Positions 40,133 to 52,766 of a stretch of DNA of 64,000 bases are shown here, piece after piece. Numbering within the stretch: position 1 is the first letter of the stretch; the number at the start of each line of letters is the position of its first letter. The notes beneath the pieces were generated by a model. It did not search any database and was not told the DNA's origin. It worked only from the letters and a program-made list of their open reading frames with translations. This DNA is from Carettochelys insculpta. Its lineage: Eukaryota; Chordata; Testudines; Carettochelyidae. The DNA lies in the NCBI RefSeq assembly GCF_033958435.1, contig NC_134138.1:29852598-29916597 (forward strand), read 5' to 3'. The translations under genes were made by a program, and so were the position numbers.

Positions 40133-40341
40133 GTAACAGAGAGATAACCGTGTTAGTCCATAAACTATTTAAACAAAAAAGCAGTCCAGTAGCACTTTAA
40201 AGCCTAAGAAAATAATTAATTAGATGGTGAGCTTTCGTGAGATGGACCCGCTTCTTCAGACCATAGCCCTACCGGTATGGCTCACCACCTCATAAATTAT
40301 TTTCTTAGTCTTTAAAGTGCTACTGAACAGCTTTTTTGTTT
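40133..40341 (-). mobile_element. Short element with inverted arms, longer copy
   Basis: Contains AGCAGTCCAGTAGCACTTTA and, in inverse order, AAAGTGCTACTGAACAGC, around GGTGAGCTTTCGTGAGATGG. The tail (complement GGACTAACACGGTTATCTCT) is at the left. Near-repeats GGATATGAAAGG and GGGTATGAAGGG flank it. Same family as 17851-18001 in opposite orientation. Confidence 0.7.
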
Positions 40342-40463
40342 TGGGTATGAAGGGGGGTGAGTGTTTCTCTGCTGCTCTGAGTCCTTAAATCAGGATTGGA
40401 TGTCTTCCTTAAAGAGAGAGGGTACAAACACGTGAGGTGGAAGATGTCAGTTCCAGGTCAGGG

Positions 40464-40696
40464 AGACATGTCTGCACTAGCTGGATTGAGCTAGCATGAT
40501 AAAAATGGGAGATGCATGGAGATGCAAATGGCAATCAGGGCTAGCCAGCATGAGATCAATCAGAGCTCTAATCTCAGATGGGATTGTACTTGGGGTGGCC
40601 AGACCCTCTCATCCCTTGTGTTGTGGCAGCTAAAGCCTGCCTGGGTATGACTCCTCTGGCTGCAGTTTGACTTTGAGCTTTAGTGTAGACACACCC
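40464..40696. mobile_element. Harbinger-type MITE
   Basis: Left ACATGTCTGCACTAG and right-end complement GGGTGTGTCTACACTAAAG are the terminal repeats. The interior has TGAGCTAGCATGATAAAAAT, related to the element at 42488. Edges are approximate. Confidence 0.6.
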
Positions 40697-40704
40697 ATAT
40701 TCTA

Positions 40705-42273
40705 GCTCTGGTGTTCCAAATCTTCATTGCATCGTGACCCACTTCGAACAGCAAAAATTGCTATATAACCCCAGCTGGCGGGCTGAAGCTTGAGCACACT
40801 TGAGCTCCACTGCCTGGGAGAGGGGAGCCAAAACTGAAGCTGAAGGGCGGGGTGGAGAATTTCTGGTCTGCGTCTTGCCTGGATCTGGCTCCCAAGACTC
40901 AGGACCCCCCTCATCAGCATCCAGCCCATGGCAGGTGGGGCTCATAGGATGGAGTCAGGCAAGGTAGGGCTGGATCCAGCACACAGGCTCTGCCTGGTGG
41001 GTACAGGAAGCGGCTCCACCATTGCCGCTTCCCCTGTGGGGGCAGTGTCAGTGCAGTGTGGACTGGAGAGGCTTCCCCTACAGCTCTGACTGACCAGAAT
41101 TCCAGCCAATCAGGGCAGCAGGGGGGCAGTACCTTGGAGCAGTGGAAGAAAAGCCCTCCAGGGACTCCTTCTCTGAGCTGCCTTCCCGCCAGCTATGGGA
41201 GGGAACAGCAGCAATGGTAGCACATGAATATAAGCCTCCACCATTGGCTAGATCCCCTCTAGCTCACTCTCGCTCCCTTATCTCGCGCAGACCCCACCCA
41301 GCCTGCTTCTGCACTGTGCTTCCTGCCCAGACCCCTCACCTCCAGCCTGCTTATTAGGGCGACTCTATCTCCCTGTCCCAAATATGGGATAGGGAGATAT
41401 GGGGGGAGTGGTGGCCCCCCGCATATCCTCAGGGAGCTGGGAAGGAGGCGTCAGCTGCCAGCGTTCCCCAGGAAAGCCGCAGTTGCAAGCCTCCCTGCGA
41501 GCCCTGGGGAAGCGGCAGCTGCCCATGCTCCCCCTGCTTCCCTGGGCTGTGGGAGGTGGGGGCAGATACAGGACAATGAGTCCCTTTTGAAAAAAAAAAA
41601 AAGTTGGGACGTCTTTTTCGTGTCCCAGATATGCGACCGTCCCACCTAATACAGGACGGATGGTCACCCTATCACTTATGCACCTTACCTCCCACCCAGA
41701 TCCCCAAAATTCAGCCTACTTCTGCACCCTCACTTCAGCCTAGACCACCCCCGTCATCCCTCCTACTCCCAGCCTGCTCCTGCACCCTCCCTCCTGCCCA
41801 GATCCTACACCTGCTCTCTTGTAGCCGCCTCCTGCACTATGAACCCTGAATTCCAAATGTTGGTCCCACTCCAGGTCCCCAGAAGGGTTGATCTGGCCTG
41901 GGAGAAGCCCTGAACCTCAGTTTCCTCTTCTTCAACTTGCTGCCCCTGTCTCTGGAGCGTGAGGAGAGTGAGGTGTATCAGTGAGGGGCCACATCAGTGA
42001 AGATGGTGTGATCATTTTTTTCTTGCTTCTCATGGTTGTGTGGCCCCTGGCTGTTTTTTCTATGGGTCATTGGCCCCAACCCAAAAAAGCTTCCCCACCT
42101 CTACTGAAGGGCTTTAGTCCTAGGCAGTGGGCCTGTAACTTGAGCCCAGCCACCCAGGGCTGCAGTGCTTGAGCTTTGGATTCAGCCCCAGGTAGTAGGG
42201 CTCATACTTCAGCCCTCAGCAAGTCTAGACTAGCCCTGGGGGCCTCCTACCCACAATCTGAGAACCACTGCCC
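40705..42273. mobile_element. hAT-like element(s) with GC-rich interior
   Basis: The right edge reads CAGTGGTTCTCAGATTGTGG on the complement, a hAT-type terminus. The left edge CTGGTGTTCCAAATCTTCAT followed by GTGACCCACTT resembles the other terminus, but could belong to a different copy. Repeated CAGCCTGCT(T/C)CTGCAC units occur inside, and another element is nested at 41356-41670. Confidence 0.45.
41356..41670. mobile_element. Nested MITE with AGGGYGAC ends
   Basis: Left AGGGCGACTCTATCTCCCTG; complement of the right end AGGGTGACCATCCGTCCTGT. Includes CCAAATATGGGA and a poly(A) run near 41590. No coding sequence. It is an abundant MITE type in turtles and crocodilians as I recall. Confidence 0.65.
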
Positions 42274-42487
42274 TAGTTAAACCACCAACTGTCAGATTAA
42301 ATGCAGGAAGCTTGTTTGTTAGGCCGGAGGACAGACAAGATGACTGTCATGGTCCTTTATTGCATTAAGCTATTTGAATCTATTGTTACAGTTCTCTTAA
42401 TGGATGCCTAAAATAAAACTGTAAAGTCTCTTCCTCCCACCAAGTGTGGCTGCATTGGAGCTGACAGGTGTAGTTTCCAGCTTGAGC

Positions 42488-42700
42488 CATTTAGATGTAC
42501 CTGTGCTAGTTCTGTCTGAGTCGGGTGCTAGAAATAAAAGTGTAGCCAGGGTGGTGTGAGCAGGAGAAGAGCTCACTGCCCCACACTGTATGTACCAAAG
42601 GAACTTGGATGGGATCCTATCTGAGGCAGCAAGCCCCTCACGTGGCTACATTTCTATTTTTAGGGCATGAGCTCAGTCATTATAGATACATCCTCAGGCT
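42488..42700. mobile_element. MITE with long inverted repeats
   Basis: The outer GATGTACCTGTGCTAGTTCT and inner GAAATAAAAGTGTAGCCA at the left pair with the complement of 42640-42700 (GATGTATCTATAATGACTGA, AAATAGAAATGTAGCCA). The arms are about 55 bp. Probably Harbinger-related. Confidence 0.6.
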
Positions 42701-42887
42701 GACTCTTCCCCCACTACCATGTGCTGCAGTACATCTGGACCAACCATGCCTTCCAGCCCTGGTGGACCAAGTGTAATTTTTACACTTAGCTGCTTTTCTG
42801 ATTTGTAGAATATGCTCAGCCTAATCTTGATGGGCATGTTCAGTCCACCTCCACTTCACTGAGCCCCCCTGCAGATATATATCACAT

Positions 42888-43080
42888 CTCATAGAGCTCG
42901 AAGGGACCTTGGGAGGTCATCAAGTCCAGTCCCCTGCCCTCTTAGTAGGACCAAGCACCCTCCCTGCCATTTTTTTTAAAACCTATTTGTCCAAGCTCTC
43001 TAGATGGCCTCCTCAAGGATTAACCTCACAACCCGGGGTTTAGCAGGGTAATGCTCAAACCACTGAGCTATCCCTCTCCT
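42888..43080 (-). mobile_element. tRNA-derived SINE with CR1-like tail
   Basis: On the complement, from 43080: AGGGATAGCTCAGTGGTTTG resembles a tRNA 5' half with box A (TAGCTCAGTGGT). GGGTTGTGAGGTTAATCC resembles box B. The 3' part (TGACCTCCCAAGGTCCCTTC) matches the CR1 3' end, which would allow mobilisation by CR1 proteins. Chimeric SINEs of this kind are known from turtles. Confidence 0.85.
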
Positions 43081-44324
43081 GCACATTAAGATAAGCAAGA
43101 AGGCACTGGGAAAAATCTGGGTAAAAAAAGAGACTTGCATTGGGTTGCAGAGCAAGTGGAAATGGGCTCTGTCAAACCAGGCGGGGAAGTACCTTCCAAA
43201 GTCACAGTTCTCTACAGAGAATGCCCTGCCCCCAGCCACACAGATCTATGGAGGGTGAGCTCTAGGTTCCCAGTGATTTCAGCTGTGAGGTAGTAGCAAG
43301 AAGAGAAGCAGCATTGGCTTGACATGAGTATACTGAGGGCTTTGCAGTAGAATCTGTTTTGAAACCTCCCCTTCTCTCAGCTGCCTTGATATTCTAGTCC
43401 TGGGCAAAAGAAAGTTTACAGTGAGGCTGTGTTATGCAGCAAAAGGGGGCTGAAGCTCATGATGAGATTTCAACCTAAAGTGAACAGCTAGTGCCTAGGA
43501 CCAAGACAGAAATGCTTTAATTTTGTCTGCTTTGGTCCCTTACAGCCTTGGCTTCATTACATTCTGAAGCTCATGCTGTGGCATCTGAGCCCGAGAGTGG
43601 AAACGAAAGGTGCAATTCGGCCATTTGCATATAAAGATGCTATTATTGTTATGACGGATAGGCTGTTTTAGTTTAGCCTGCACCTTAACTGGGACCATTA
43701 AATGCTCCAGACTTAGATAAGAGGTAGCTTTATCAATTATTGATCCATGCATAGAGTAGCTTTACAAAGTTTTCATTAGTGCTAGGCATAGGGCAAAAAT
43801 AAAGTTGTCATTCATATGAGACAAGAACTGTGAATTGTGAGTCCATGTTGAAGCAGGGAAGACTTTTGAAAGAGGAGAAAGGAAAACAAACTACAGGAGG
43901 GCTGACTAGCATAGGCATTAATAAGGTAGCATGTCTGAAGAAGTGTAAATTAGTGATTCAATCACTTAACTAGGAGTCTACCATTGACCTGCTGTGCAAG
44001 CTCAGGCAAGTCCCTCCACCTCTGTGTATCACTGTTCATGCTGTAAGTGGAGCTGACTGGAAAGTGAAAATCATTTCCCCTGAAAAAATTGCATTTGGGA
44101 GAAAACCATTGTTCCAAACCAAAAAATTTCAAGAAAAAATTCTCATTTGGGAGAGCCAAACTGAATTTTTTTTGACTTCGCCTCTGCCCACATTTGACAA
44201 GTGCCTTCCTGCTCAACTGCCAGAAAGGCAGGGAGCCAGGGTGCCCAACTTCTGCTAGCTATAGGAAGCAGAGAGCCCTGGAGCTGAGAGTGGCAGAATG
44301 CGTGTCTGTTTCTGTAAAATTGAC
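43081..44324. other. Intergenic sequence
   Basis: No gene. A MIR-like stretch lies at 43951-44045 (TTGACCTGCTGTGCAAGCTC, CAAGTCCCTCCACCTCTGTG). Confidence 0.4.
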
Positions 44325-44790
44325 CTAAGAACATAAGAATGGCCAAACTGGGTCAGAGCAAAGGTTATCTAGCCCAGTGTGCTGTCTTCTGACAGTGGCC
44401 AATGACAGACCCCCTAGAGGAAGTGATCCCACTCCTGCCATCCATTTCCAGCCTCTGACAAACAGAGCTAGGAACACCATTCCTACCACTCCAGGCTAAA
44501 ATCCATTGAGGGCCCTAAACTCCATGAATGTATCTAGTTCTTTTTTGAACCCTGTTACAGTTCTGGTTTTCACAACATCCTCTGGCAGGGAGTTCCACAG
44601 GTCTACTATGCTGCTGTGTGAAGAAAACCTTCCTTTTGTTAGTTTTAAACCAGCTACTCATTAATTAACCTGCTACACTTTAATTTCATTTGGTGACCCC
44701 CTGGTTCTTAAGTTTTCCTTATTCATTTTTTCCATACCTGACATGATTTGTAGACTTTTGTTAGATTTATTAGGCATAGGGGATGAACAG
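44325..44790 (-). mobile_element. L2/CR1-clade LINE 3' fragment, minus strand
   Basis: Starts with the known 3' end read on the complement (TGGCCATTCTTATGTTCTTA). Blocks such as CAACATCCTCTGGCAGGGAG, TTCCACAGGTCTACTATG and CATTTGGTGACCCC correspond to the C-terminal FFTxRxVxLWNSLPEDVV-type coding region and 3' UTR. The same family occurs in sense at 49563-50865. Confidence 0.75.
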
Positions 44791-45309
44791 TCAGAGATGA
44801 CAAAAATCTCTCACTCAGGCATCAAGAGCAGCCATTTTAATTTTCCTGGTGGAAAATAAGGTTTTTTTTTCTCCTGCAAATCTTTAATTATCTAACAGAG
44901 AGAAGGAGGGAAGGTGAAAGCTCTGTTCCGTCTCTTCTGATTATCCCCTATGTGTCCCCCAGACTGAGTGGACATTTTATCTCAAAGTATTAGCAGTCAA
45001 ATAGTTCATATGTTTTCTGAAAATTGAGGATCATTTAACCCTCTATTTAGATAAATAGGGAACTGTTCACCCCTCTCAGGTCCAGTATTGCTAGTCATAT
45101 TAGATCTTTTAGATCTCATAGGGCTAGACTCTTTCAAACCCTCGTCAAAATTTACTATTTTTGAAGTCCCAAAAAGTGTCCATGTCACCAAAACATGGTT
45201 ACCTACTCAAAGGAGAAAAGTTGTAAGTTCTGACTAGATACTTATATAGGCCCCATCGCCATAACAGCTGAGTGTTGCATGCACATCAGTGAATTTATCC
45301 AAGGACAAT

Positions 45310-45440
45310 CCCCATGAGATAGAGGATGTATTATTGTACGTATATTACAGATGAGGAATGAGGAACAGAAACAGTTTGATTAGCACAAGAACAACACAGG
45401 AAATTCGTGTCAGGAGCAGGATTCTTTACCACAAAACCAC
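45310..45440 (-). repeat. MIR-like SINE
   Basis: TATTACAGATGAGGAATGAG, GAACAGAAACAG and ACACAGGAAATTCG follow the reversed MIR pattern (ACAGATGAGGAAACTGAGGC). Confidence 0.6.
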
Positions 45441-46624
45441 ATCTTGACCACAATATTTTAATGATTGACTTTCCCAGTACCTTCTTGTTTGTCTGTCTGT
45501 TTAGACCATTAGTTCCCTGGGGAAGGCACTTCAATAATTTCCATTTTTCACAATTGATTTCTGACTACAAGGACTCTGAAGGAGCAGTCATTTCTTTCCT
45601 TCTGAATGCTGCTAAAGCTGAATCAGTTGTCTTTTCTCCCCTTCATCTGTTGTTTCCAAAATACCTAGCACCCTGCTCCTCTTCTGAGAGAGATTGAAAA
45701 GGCACTCTAATGTACAATTTGAAATCTATGGTAGGTGTTTGCTTGCTTTCACCTGGATTATAGTGCAAACATAAAGTTTTAGATCGGGGATGCTAAAATA
45801 TACCAACCAAATTTTTTTTCCTATAAAAATGTGGCTTAATCAAACTCAACTTTTTCTGCAGGGAAATGAAAATTTTTGTTTTGAAAAGTGGTGGTGAGAT
45901 GAAGCAACACCATAAAGTCATTTCTAAAGGCTGCAGTGGTATTTGCCACACTGAAATTTCTGGTGTGAACAATATCTTACAGAACACTGGTGGGATGCAT
46001 TAGCTCCCTGTAGGTCTCCCAAGCCTACCATCACCTGTTGTCAGAGCAGGAAACTGTGAATTTTTCTATTGCCAGATGGGAAGAATTAACTCTTTCTTTA
46101 CTAGCCTATGGACAGGATTTATATTCACATTACGTTCAGTATCATGACTCATTTGTGATGTCATCCTTTGAAAGATGGTGTTTAGTCAATGGATCACCAT
46201 CCTACATTTTGACTTGGTTGTTTTATGTCAGTCATTCAGCCTCTTTTCAGCTCTAGCTGAAGGCATATGACAATGAGATTGGTTTGGCCTTGTGACAGTA
46301 GCTCGTGCAGAGACATCTTCTGTATCCTTTGGTTTGGAGCCTCACGCAGACCTTAAGGCATTTGAATGGCCACTTCTAAATGCCTAGATGTTAGGAAGTC
46401 TGTGCATGCAGCTGTAGTTTTCTATCCCTGGTGCTATAAGGCAGTAGCCTCTGGAGAGAAACGGATGGTTTTCAGCAATGAGCCTGGGTCAGAAGAAATG
46501 ATATCACAATAACAAATAGTTCTATTAACTCTATACAAGACTGTGCCTTGCAATTAATCAGAGTAACCTCCAACTTTTATGAAGCAAATGTCTTCTCAAA
46601 GGCACTGCACAAACATATATTCCT

Positions 46625-46800
46625 TTTTCTTCAAAGTACTGCTGTGAGGTAGATAATTATGCCTATGCTACAGATGGAGAAAATGAGACAGATTAAGTAT
46701 TTTGCTCAGCAACATACAGTGGTTCAGTGGCAGACCTGGGATTAGAAATTGGAAGTTTCCATTTCCCGTGGCTTTACTCCAACCATTGTGCTATGCTGCC
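46625..46800 (-). repeat. MIR-like SINE
   Basis: CTACAGATGGAGAAAATGAG, ATTTTGCTCAGCAACATACA and GACCTGGGATTAGAA match the MIR core and its flanks in reverse. Confidence 0.7.
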
Positions 46801-46884
46801 TTTTAGTCAACATGCTCTGTGTCTCTCTTTTGATGCCAGTTCAGATGTTATCTTCTCCTCAATGATGTGTCCATAATTTACAAT

Positions 46885-47070
46885 TATCCAGTACCTTGCA
46901 TTGTGTGATCTCAAAGCACTTTACGACACTGGAGTAAATAACCTCATCACAACTGAACAAATGCAAGAACGTGACACAAATGTTAAATGATTTACCCAAC
47001 GCTGTACAGTCAGTGCCATGAAATAGAATGCATAGCTGTTCTGTGCTTTAGGTACTTCACCACACAGCTA
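46885..47070 (-). repeat. MIR-like SINE
   Basis: CCTTGCATTGTGTGATCTCA, AAAGCACTTTACGACACTGG and TGATTTACCCAACGCTGTAC resemble the reversed MIR pattern, strongly diverged. Confidence 0.5.
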
Positions 47071-49064
47071 CATTTGAAATCCTTATTGACCCAAAATGCA
47101 TCCAGTTATTTCAGTTCATGTGATAGGGTTCAGTTCATGTGATAGTTCATGTGGTAGCACCCTATGACATCTGCACATCCCAGTGAAAAATTTGAGAAGC
47201 TACCTTCAGGCAGCAAGTCAAATACTTATTTGTAGAAAACGCTGACGTAAGCTGACATTTCCTTAGTTGTTTTGTATAATGAGAATACTGTTCACAACAT
47301 GGAAATGTATTCCCAAGAAATGGAGTTTGTGATTATCAAATGCTTCCATTTCATTCCATCTACTTCTCTGCCATGAATACTATTCCTTTAACATTTATAA
47401 TGTTTCACTAGTGCTAAAATTCATAGCCTCAAAAGTAGAGCTGTCTTTATCAATGTGCTATACTAATACTCCCCTACCCAATTCTTCAAAAATATTGACT
47501 TTTCGGACTAAAGTGAAAGGGGTCTAGAATTGCATGAATCAATGATGTAGGCATATTTACTGAAATTCTCTTGGGCAAGAGCTGACACATCTGAGAATCT
47601 GCTTTTAAAGAGTCTCACTGTACAAGGCACATTATGATCGTAGTGAATAAAAACAAGTCTACCAAGGAAAATGGTGCAGTTCCAAAAAGTGCTTTAGGAT
47701 CCTATGGGATAAAAGGTGCTACAAACATGGGAAATGAGGTTTACTCTCAAGCTAGATCCGACTAGGCAGTGTGAATAAGCCACTAATGACATTTTGTTTG
47801 CAAGAAAAATAATTTCTTCTTTAGTGGCTGAAGCAACTTTTTCTGTGTGTAAGATATTAATTATTTCTTCCTCCTTTCAAATAAAGGGACGTTTAATTTT
47901 CTTCTAGTCTAGTTACGGTCTGAAAAATATGTATCTCTACATAGTTTTATGATTGATACATTGTCTAGGCTTAAGAAATTAAAAATAGGTTAGAAAAGAA
48001 ATATTTGAAATTAATTTATAAATGATTGAGTTCCAAAACTAAGTAACCTATGGGGGATTTTGAATAATGACACTTTTCTTATTAAATTTAACAGTACAAT
48101 ATGAAGGTAAAAAAAGTAATTTGTTACCATTAAGACTAATTTCCATTTAGCTAACTGATAAGTATTCTATGGTCTATTCTCTAATCCATTATATGTTCAT
48201 AACTCATAAATTGTAATGCAAATAAATGTGCATGAAGTCAGGGAAATAGTGTCTACAATATTCATACAATAACCTCCTCCCATAAGCAATATCTGGGCTG
48301 TGTTGAAATCCCAGTGTCTGTAAGTAGCCCATTAGTGTAGTAATTGGCTAAAGACATGCAGAGTGCAGTAAGACAGTAGGTAGAATAGACTGGTATAGCA
48401 GCTGCTTCCAGATCCCTACCCTAGTCTCCTGCTCTCAGGCCAACAGGAATTTGAAAGCGTGATGAGGGTACCAACGAGCTCAGCAACTTGGAGCAATCCA
48501 GACAAACTTCTGAAAGGGTCATGTGGAGGCAGGCCCACTTACCGCTTGGGTGGGTGGGGAGAAGCCGCAGGAGAAGAGGGAAGGGAACCCTTTAAATCTC
48601 CACTGGGGTGCTGTGTGGCACATTCTGGAGAGTGCTGATGGATGGCTGGGGACGAGGGGTGCGTGTGCGCAGCGTGCTGCTGAGGGCTGGCTGCTCCCAC
48701 CCCTTATGCCGGAGGCCCCACCCCTTTCAGTAGCACAGAGCTGCCCCCACCTTGCCCAAGGGCCTGACAAGTCTGTTGTGGCCCTGTGTGGAAGCCTCAT
48801 TATTGCAGAGTAGGCCACTGTGAACTTGGCCTTTGAGAGGAAAAAGCGAGGAAAGATCCTGGACTGACTCTTTTGTGGGATGCCTAGACTAACGGAGACT
48901 CTTTAATTCAAATGTCAGGGGCCTGTGCTTCCATAGTAGCAGGGTCTGAGATATAGCCATGCTGTTGCTGGGTTATTCCAAGCAGTCACTCTCAAAGGCC
49001 CGGTGTGTAGCGTACTGTCAACTGGCAAGTCTAAATTCAGTACTAGGTAAACAGATTGGAGATA

Positions 49065-49376
49065 CAGTAATCCCCTGATTTACGTGGAGGTTGTGTCCTG
49101 GGCATCCTCCGCATAAATCAAACTGGGAGGAATTCCCCTAGCTGGGGGAGTAGGCAGCTGGGGGAAGGGTGGGGGTGGGCCAGTCACATGGCACTGGCTT
49201 CTCCCAGCTGGGGGACACACAGCTGCTTGTGCCATGGTTTCTTCAGCTGTGTGCCCACTGGGCTCTCCCAGCTGGGGGAGCTGGGGGCTGAAGTGGGGAA
49301 TGGTTTCCGTTTGCATTTAACTTACATTAATGTGAGTTAAACGCAAATCAATATCGCACTTCTTGGGGGTTTACTG
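49065..49376. mobile_element. Tigger/mariner-like MITE with TA target duplication
   Basis: The left CAGTAATCCCCTGATTTACG and the complement of the right end (CAGTAAACCCCCAAGAAGTG) are terminal repeats, flanked by TA at 49063-49064 and 49377-49378. 312 bp. The interior contains several CAGCTGGGGGA repeats. No gene. Confidence 0.8.
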
Positions 49377-49562
49377 TAGAGTAAAAAACAGAATTGTAGA
49401 TGACTATAATAGGCGGGGGCAGTGGTACTAGACCAGTTTTTGTAGTGGGGGTACTGAGAGCTATTGAACCAAACTAGAAACCCTATATATAAATCACTTC
49501 AAGTGGTGCTGCAGCACCCACTCCTCTCTGCACACCTCATTCCAGCACCTATGGTTGGGGGA

Positions 49563-50865
49563 TGAGTTGACACAGCTTTTATAACAGGAAATCATGCCTC
49601 ACAGATCTATTAGAACTATCTGATGTTGTCAACAAATATGTGTATAAGGGGGATCCAATAGATATAGTGCACCTGGACTTTCAGAGAGCCTTTGACAAAC
49701 TCCCACACCAAAGATTCTTAAGCAATCATGGGATAAGAGAAAGGTCCTCTTGTGGGGCAGTAACTCATTAAAAGGTAGGAAACAAAGGACAGGAAAAAAT
49801 GGTCACAAGGAAAGAGAAAAATAAATGGGTTCCCCAAGCAGCTGTACTGGGGCCTGCACTGTTCAAAATATTTGTAAATGATTTGGAAGAAAGGGTGTGA
49901 AGTTTTCAGACAATACAAAATTTATTTAAAATCATTAAATCCAAACCAAACAGGAAGAGTTACAGAATGATGTCACCAAGCAACACCATAGTGGATGAAA
50001 TTTGGTGATAAGTGAAAAGAAATAAACATTAGGAAACCCAGCCCATCTTAAATATGCATGCAATAGAATGAGTTCCAAATTAGCTGTTACCACTTTGAAA
50101 AAAAGATCTTGGTTACTTCTCCACTCAGTGTGCAGTGGCAGTCACAAATGTTAACAGAATCTTAGGAAGCACTACAAAAGAGGTAAGTAATAAGATAGAA
50201 AACATAATCCCACTATATAAATCCTTGATACCATATGATTCTTGTCCCCACCCCCATGCTTCAGTAAAGATATATTAGAAATGGAAAGGGGCAACACAGA
50301 AAAAGCATAAGAAAGCTTCCATATGAAGAAAGACTAAAATCTGGGACTGTTAGACTTTGAAAAGAGACAGCTAAGCAGGAGTGGTGAAGGGGAGGTGGGT
50401 TTGAGAATGGACTACAAAATCATAAATGTGGAGAAAGTGAATAGAGAAGTGTTATTTACACTTCACATAACACAAGAGCTAGGTGTCACCCAATGAAATT
50501 TAATTGGCAGCCGGTATAGAACAAAAGGAAGAATGTCTTCACGCTATGCACAATCAGCCTGTGGAATTCATTGCCAGGGAATGTTGTGAATGCCAAAAAT
50601 ATAATTGGATTCCAAAATGCATTTGATAAATTAATGAAAGATAGGGCCATCGGTGATTATTAGTTAAGGTGGTCAGGGATGCAATTCCATGCTTTGAATG
50701 CCCCTGAGCTGCTGGAGCTGGATGTGGGGAAGGTGGCTCTCTCAATAATTACCTGGGTTTTTTTTGTTTTTTTTCATTCTCCCTGATGCTTTTGGCATTG
50801 GTCGCTGTTGGAAGAAGGAGACTGGGCTAGCTGGACTCATTATGACCTTTTCTATATAACTGTGA
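49563..50865 (+). mobile_element. L2/CR1-clade LINE relic with reverse transcriptase remains
   Basis: Degenerate motif A (HLDFQRAFDKLPH near 49670-49710), then a motif B remnant and a motif C remnant near 49900 (FSDNTK-like), then the C-terminal region and a 3' end CTGGGCTAGCTGGACTCATT followed by ATGACC. Numerous stops and gaps make it very old. It is the sense counterpart of the fragment at 44325-44790. Confidence 0.75.
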
Positions 50866-52439
50866 AGTGGCTGACTAGCTGGAGGAGTGCAATATTATAG
50901 ACTCCTGAAAGAAAATAAATACATGAATTGCCCATTTAAAACAATGATCTAATTCTCTTCTCACTTATACCAATGAACTTGACTGACTTCATTGGAGTTA
51001 CTCCTGATTTACCCATGTCTCATTGAGATGAGAATCAGGCTCTGTGTTCTGTTTGTGTGAGAAAACCGCAACATTGCAATTTTCTGTATGCCTGGTTCAA
51101 ACACAACACCTAGTACAGGTATTATTGGCAGAAAGGGATCATTTTAACTCCAAGGTCAGCACAAATTTACACTGAATACATTCTATGGCAATTGGTTTAG
51201 GGAGGATTTTGAATGCTTAACGCGTTTGCATATTTTTGCTGCTTTATCTTACGCCGATTTGGCCTCAGACCTAGAAAGGTGCCTGCTGTTTTAGTGGGAA
51301 ATTACCATTCCTTTGAAATGAGGGCTGGAGAGAACCGTGAGTGATGAAAAGGTCTGTTGCTTGTTATTGCAGTCTCGTAATCGGCTAACAAATGAAGTTT
51401 AGATTGCTGCCTTCACATCTGGGCTCTGTACACATTTGCCATAGAGGGGTATAACTGAAAGCCAGCCATTTAACAGCTAGCGGCACTGTGCAAACTGCTG
51501 TTAGTCACAATGCTCATGTTATTGTGATTCATTGTGTCAGGCTAGACTTGTTGTGGAAAACTGCGTGAAAGATGTATACTGACATGCTGTGTCACTCAGC
51601 ATATCTGGAAAATGAACAATGTGCTAAAGTTCCTTCTTGTTATATTAGTCGGTTTTTAAACCAGCTCCTTATTTTAACTGACCAGTTTCATGCTTCCTTA
51701 TGCACTTATGGGAATTGATGGATATTTTTATTTTTTTATTCTTTACAGATAAGAGACTTGACACTATTATAATTTATTCATTATTATTTGTAACAGTTAG
51801 GATCCTCAGTTATGGAGCAATGGTGCGGCTGGGTGCTTTACAAACACAGAACAAAAAAGACAGTCCCTGCCCCAAAGAGCTTACAACCTTCTCCCTCTCG
51901 TGCCAAGTTCAATCTGATTTACAGACTGGGTCAGATTCTTCCCTGTTGTCACTTAAGGGTCACCAGGGACGAATTTGTCCTAATGTTTTCTCAGTAGAAA
52001 TATGTGTATTGGAACCAGGAATGTGGCATCGACTTGGCTCTTCCAATAGGAACTGATATAATTAGCATACAAGGAAGGGAGGCAGGGCTCAAGATGTGTA
52101 CTGGAAGGAAGACAAGAAATATAACATCCCATCTGCTTCTGGCATGAAGATCAAGCCCATTCTTTTTGCATGCAACCTTTCTAGATTGTAAGCACTGTGG
52201 GGCAGGTATTTGCTCTGGGAATTAGTTCTCAAGGTCAGCCCCTGTGGTCACATGCATATACTGGTCTGCAGCCCCCTTCTTATTCCCAGAACTTCAGTAT
52301 TCTCCTCATGAGACAGTCCTCTGGCCAGGTCACTTTCTGTCAGTAGTCCCAGACAGTCTTCCATTTGCTCCTTCAAGTGCCACTCCTTCAGTGGTTGGTA
52401 GGGGATCCAGGCCTGGCCTGTACCAGTCCAGAGTCCCTC
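50866..52439. other. Intergenic sequence
   Basis: No gene. 50940-51045 (TTCATTGGAGTTACTCCTGA) resembles an old dispersed repeat, and the tail repeat at 51760-51892 lies inside. 51180-51640 is complex sequence without repeats. Confidence 0.4.
51760..51892 (-). repeat. Dispersed amniote tail repeat, reversed copy
   Basis: Complement of the copies at 8822 and 23545: CATTATTATTTGTAACAG, TGCTTTACAAACACAGAACA and CCCTGCCCCAAAGAGCTTAC. Confidence 0.65.
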
Positions 52440-52766
52440 AACACATTAGTTCTGGGGTTTAGTCTCCCAACCCTCCCTGGTCCTTCCGTGGATGGCTTCC
52501 CAATCTCTCCCACTTTTTCTCTGGGGTATCTGCTCCAAACTCTCCTCCCGCTTCCCCAGGAATGACTCTTGCTCCTGTCTGTGGACAGCTTCTTGGATTT
52601 ATAGCCCCCCCACCCAGCCCTTTCCCCACCTTCCTTCCCAGCTGAGCCTGCTTGCAGTCCATCCCAGCCCGCTAGTTTTTCATTTGGTTCAGGCTGTGGT
52701 GTTAATAGGCCTTTCTGGCCACCCATAATCCTTTCCAGTCCTGTGTGGGGTGAAAACTCCATCACA
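52440..52766 (-). mobile_element. Probable LTR fragment, minus strand
   Basis: The right edge, read on the complement, is TGTGATGGAGT, the same first 11 bases as the solo LTR at 32285-32706. A TATA-like ATTTATAG (complement CTATAAAT) lies at 52597-52604. The opposite edge was not found, so the extent is a guess. No internal retroviral genes are seen. It stops one base before the Harbinger derivative at 52768. Confidence 0.45.

Larger units (their letters stand above)
44791..49064. other. Intergenic sequence with ancient SINEs
   Basis: No gene. It contains MIR-like pieces at about 45310-45440, 46625-46800 and 46885-47070. 47100-48300 is AT-rich without recognised repeats, and 48500-48830 is GC-rich with chance open frames. 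Confidence 0.4.
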
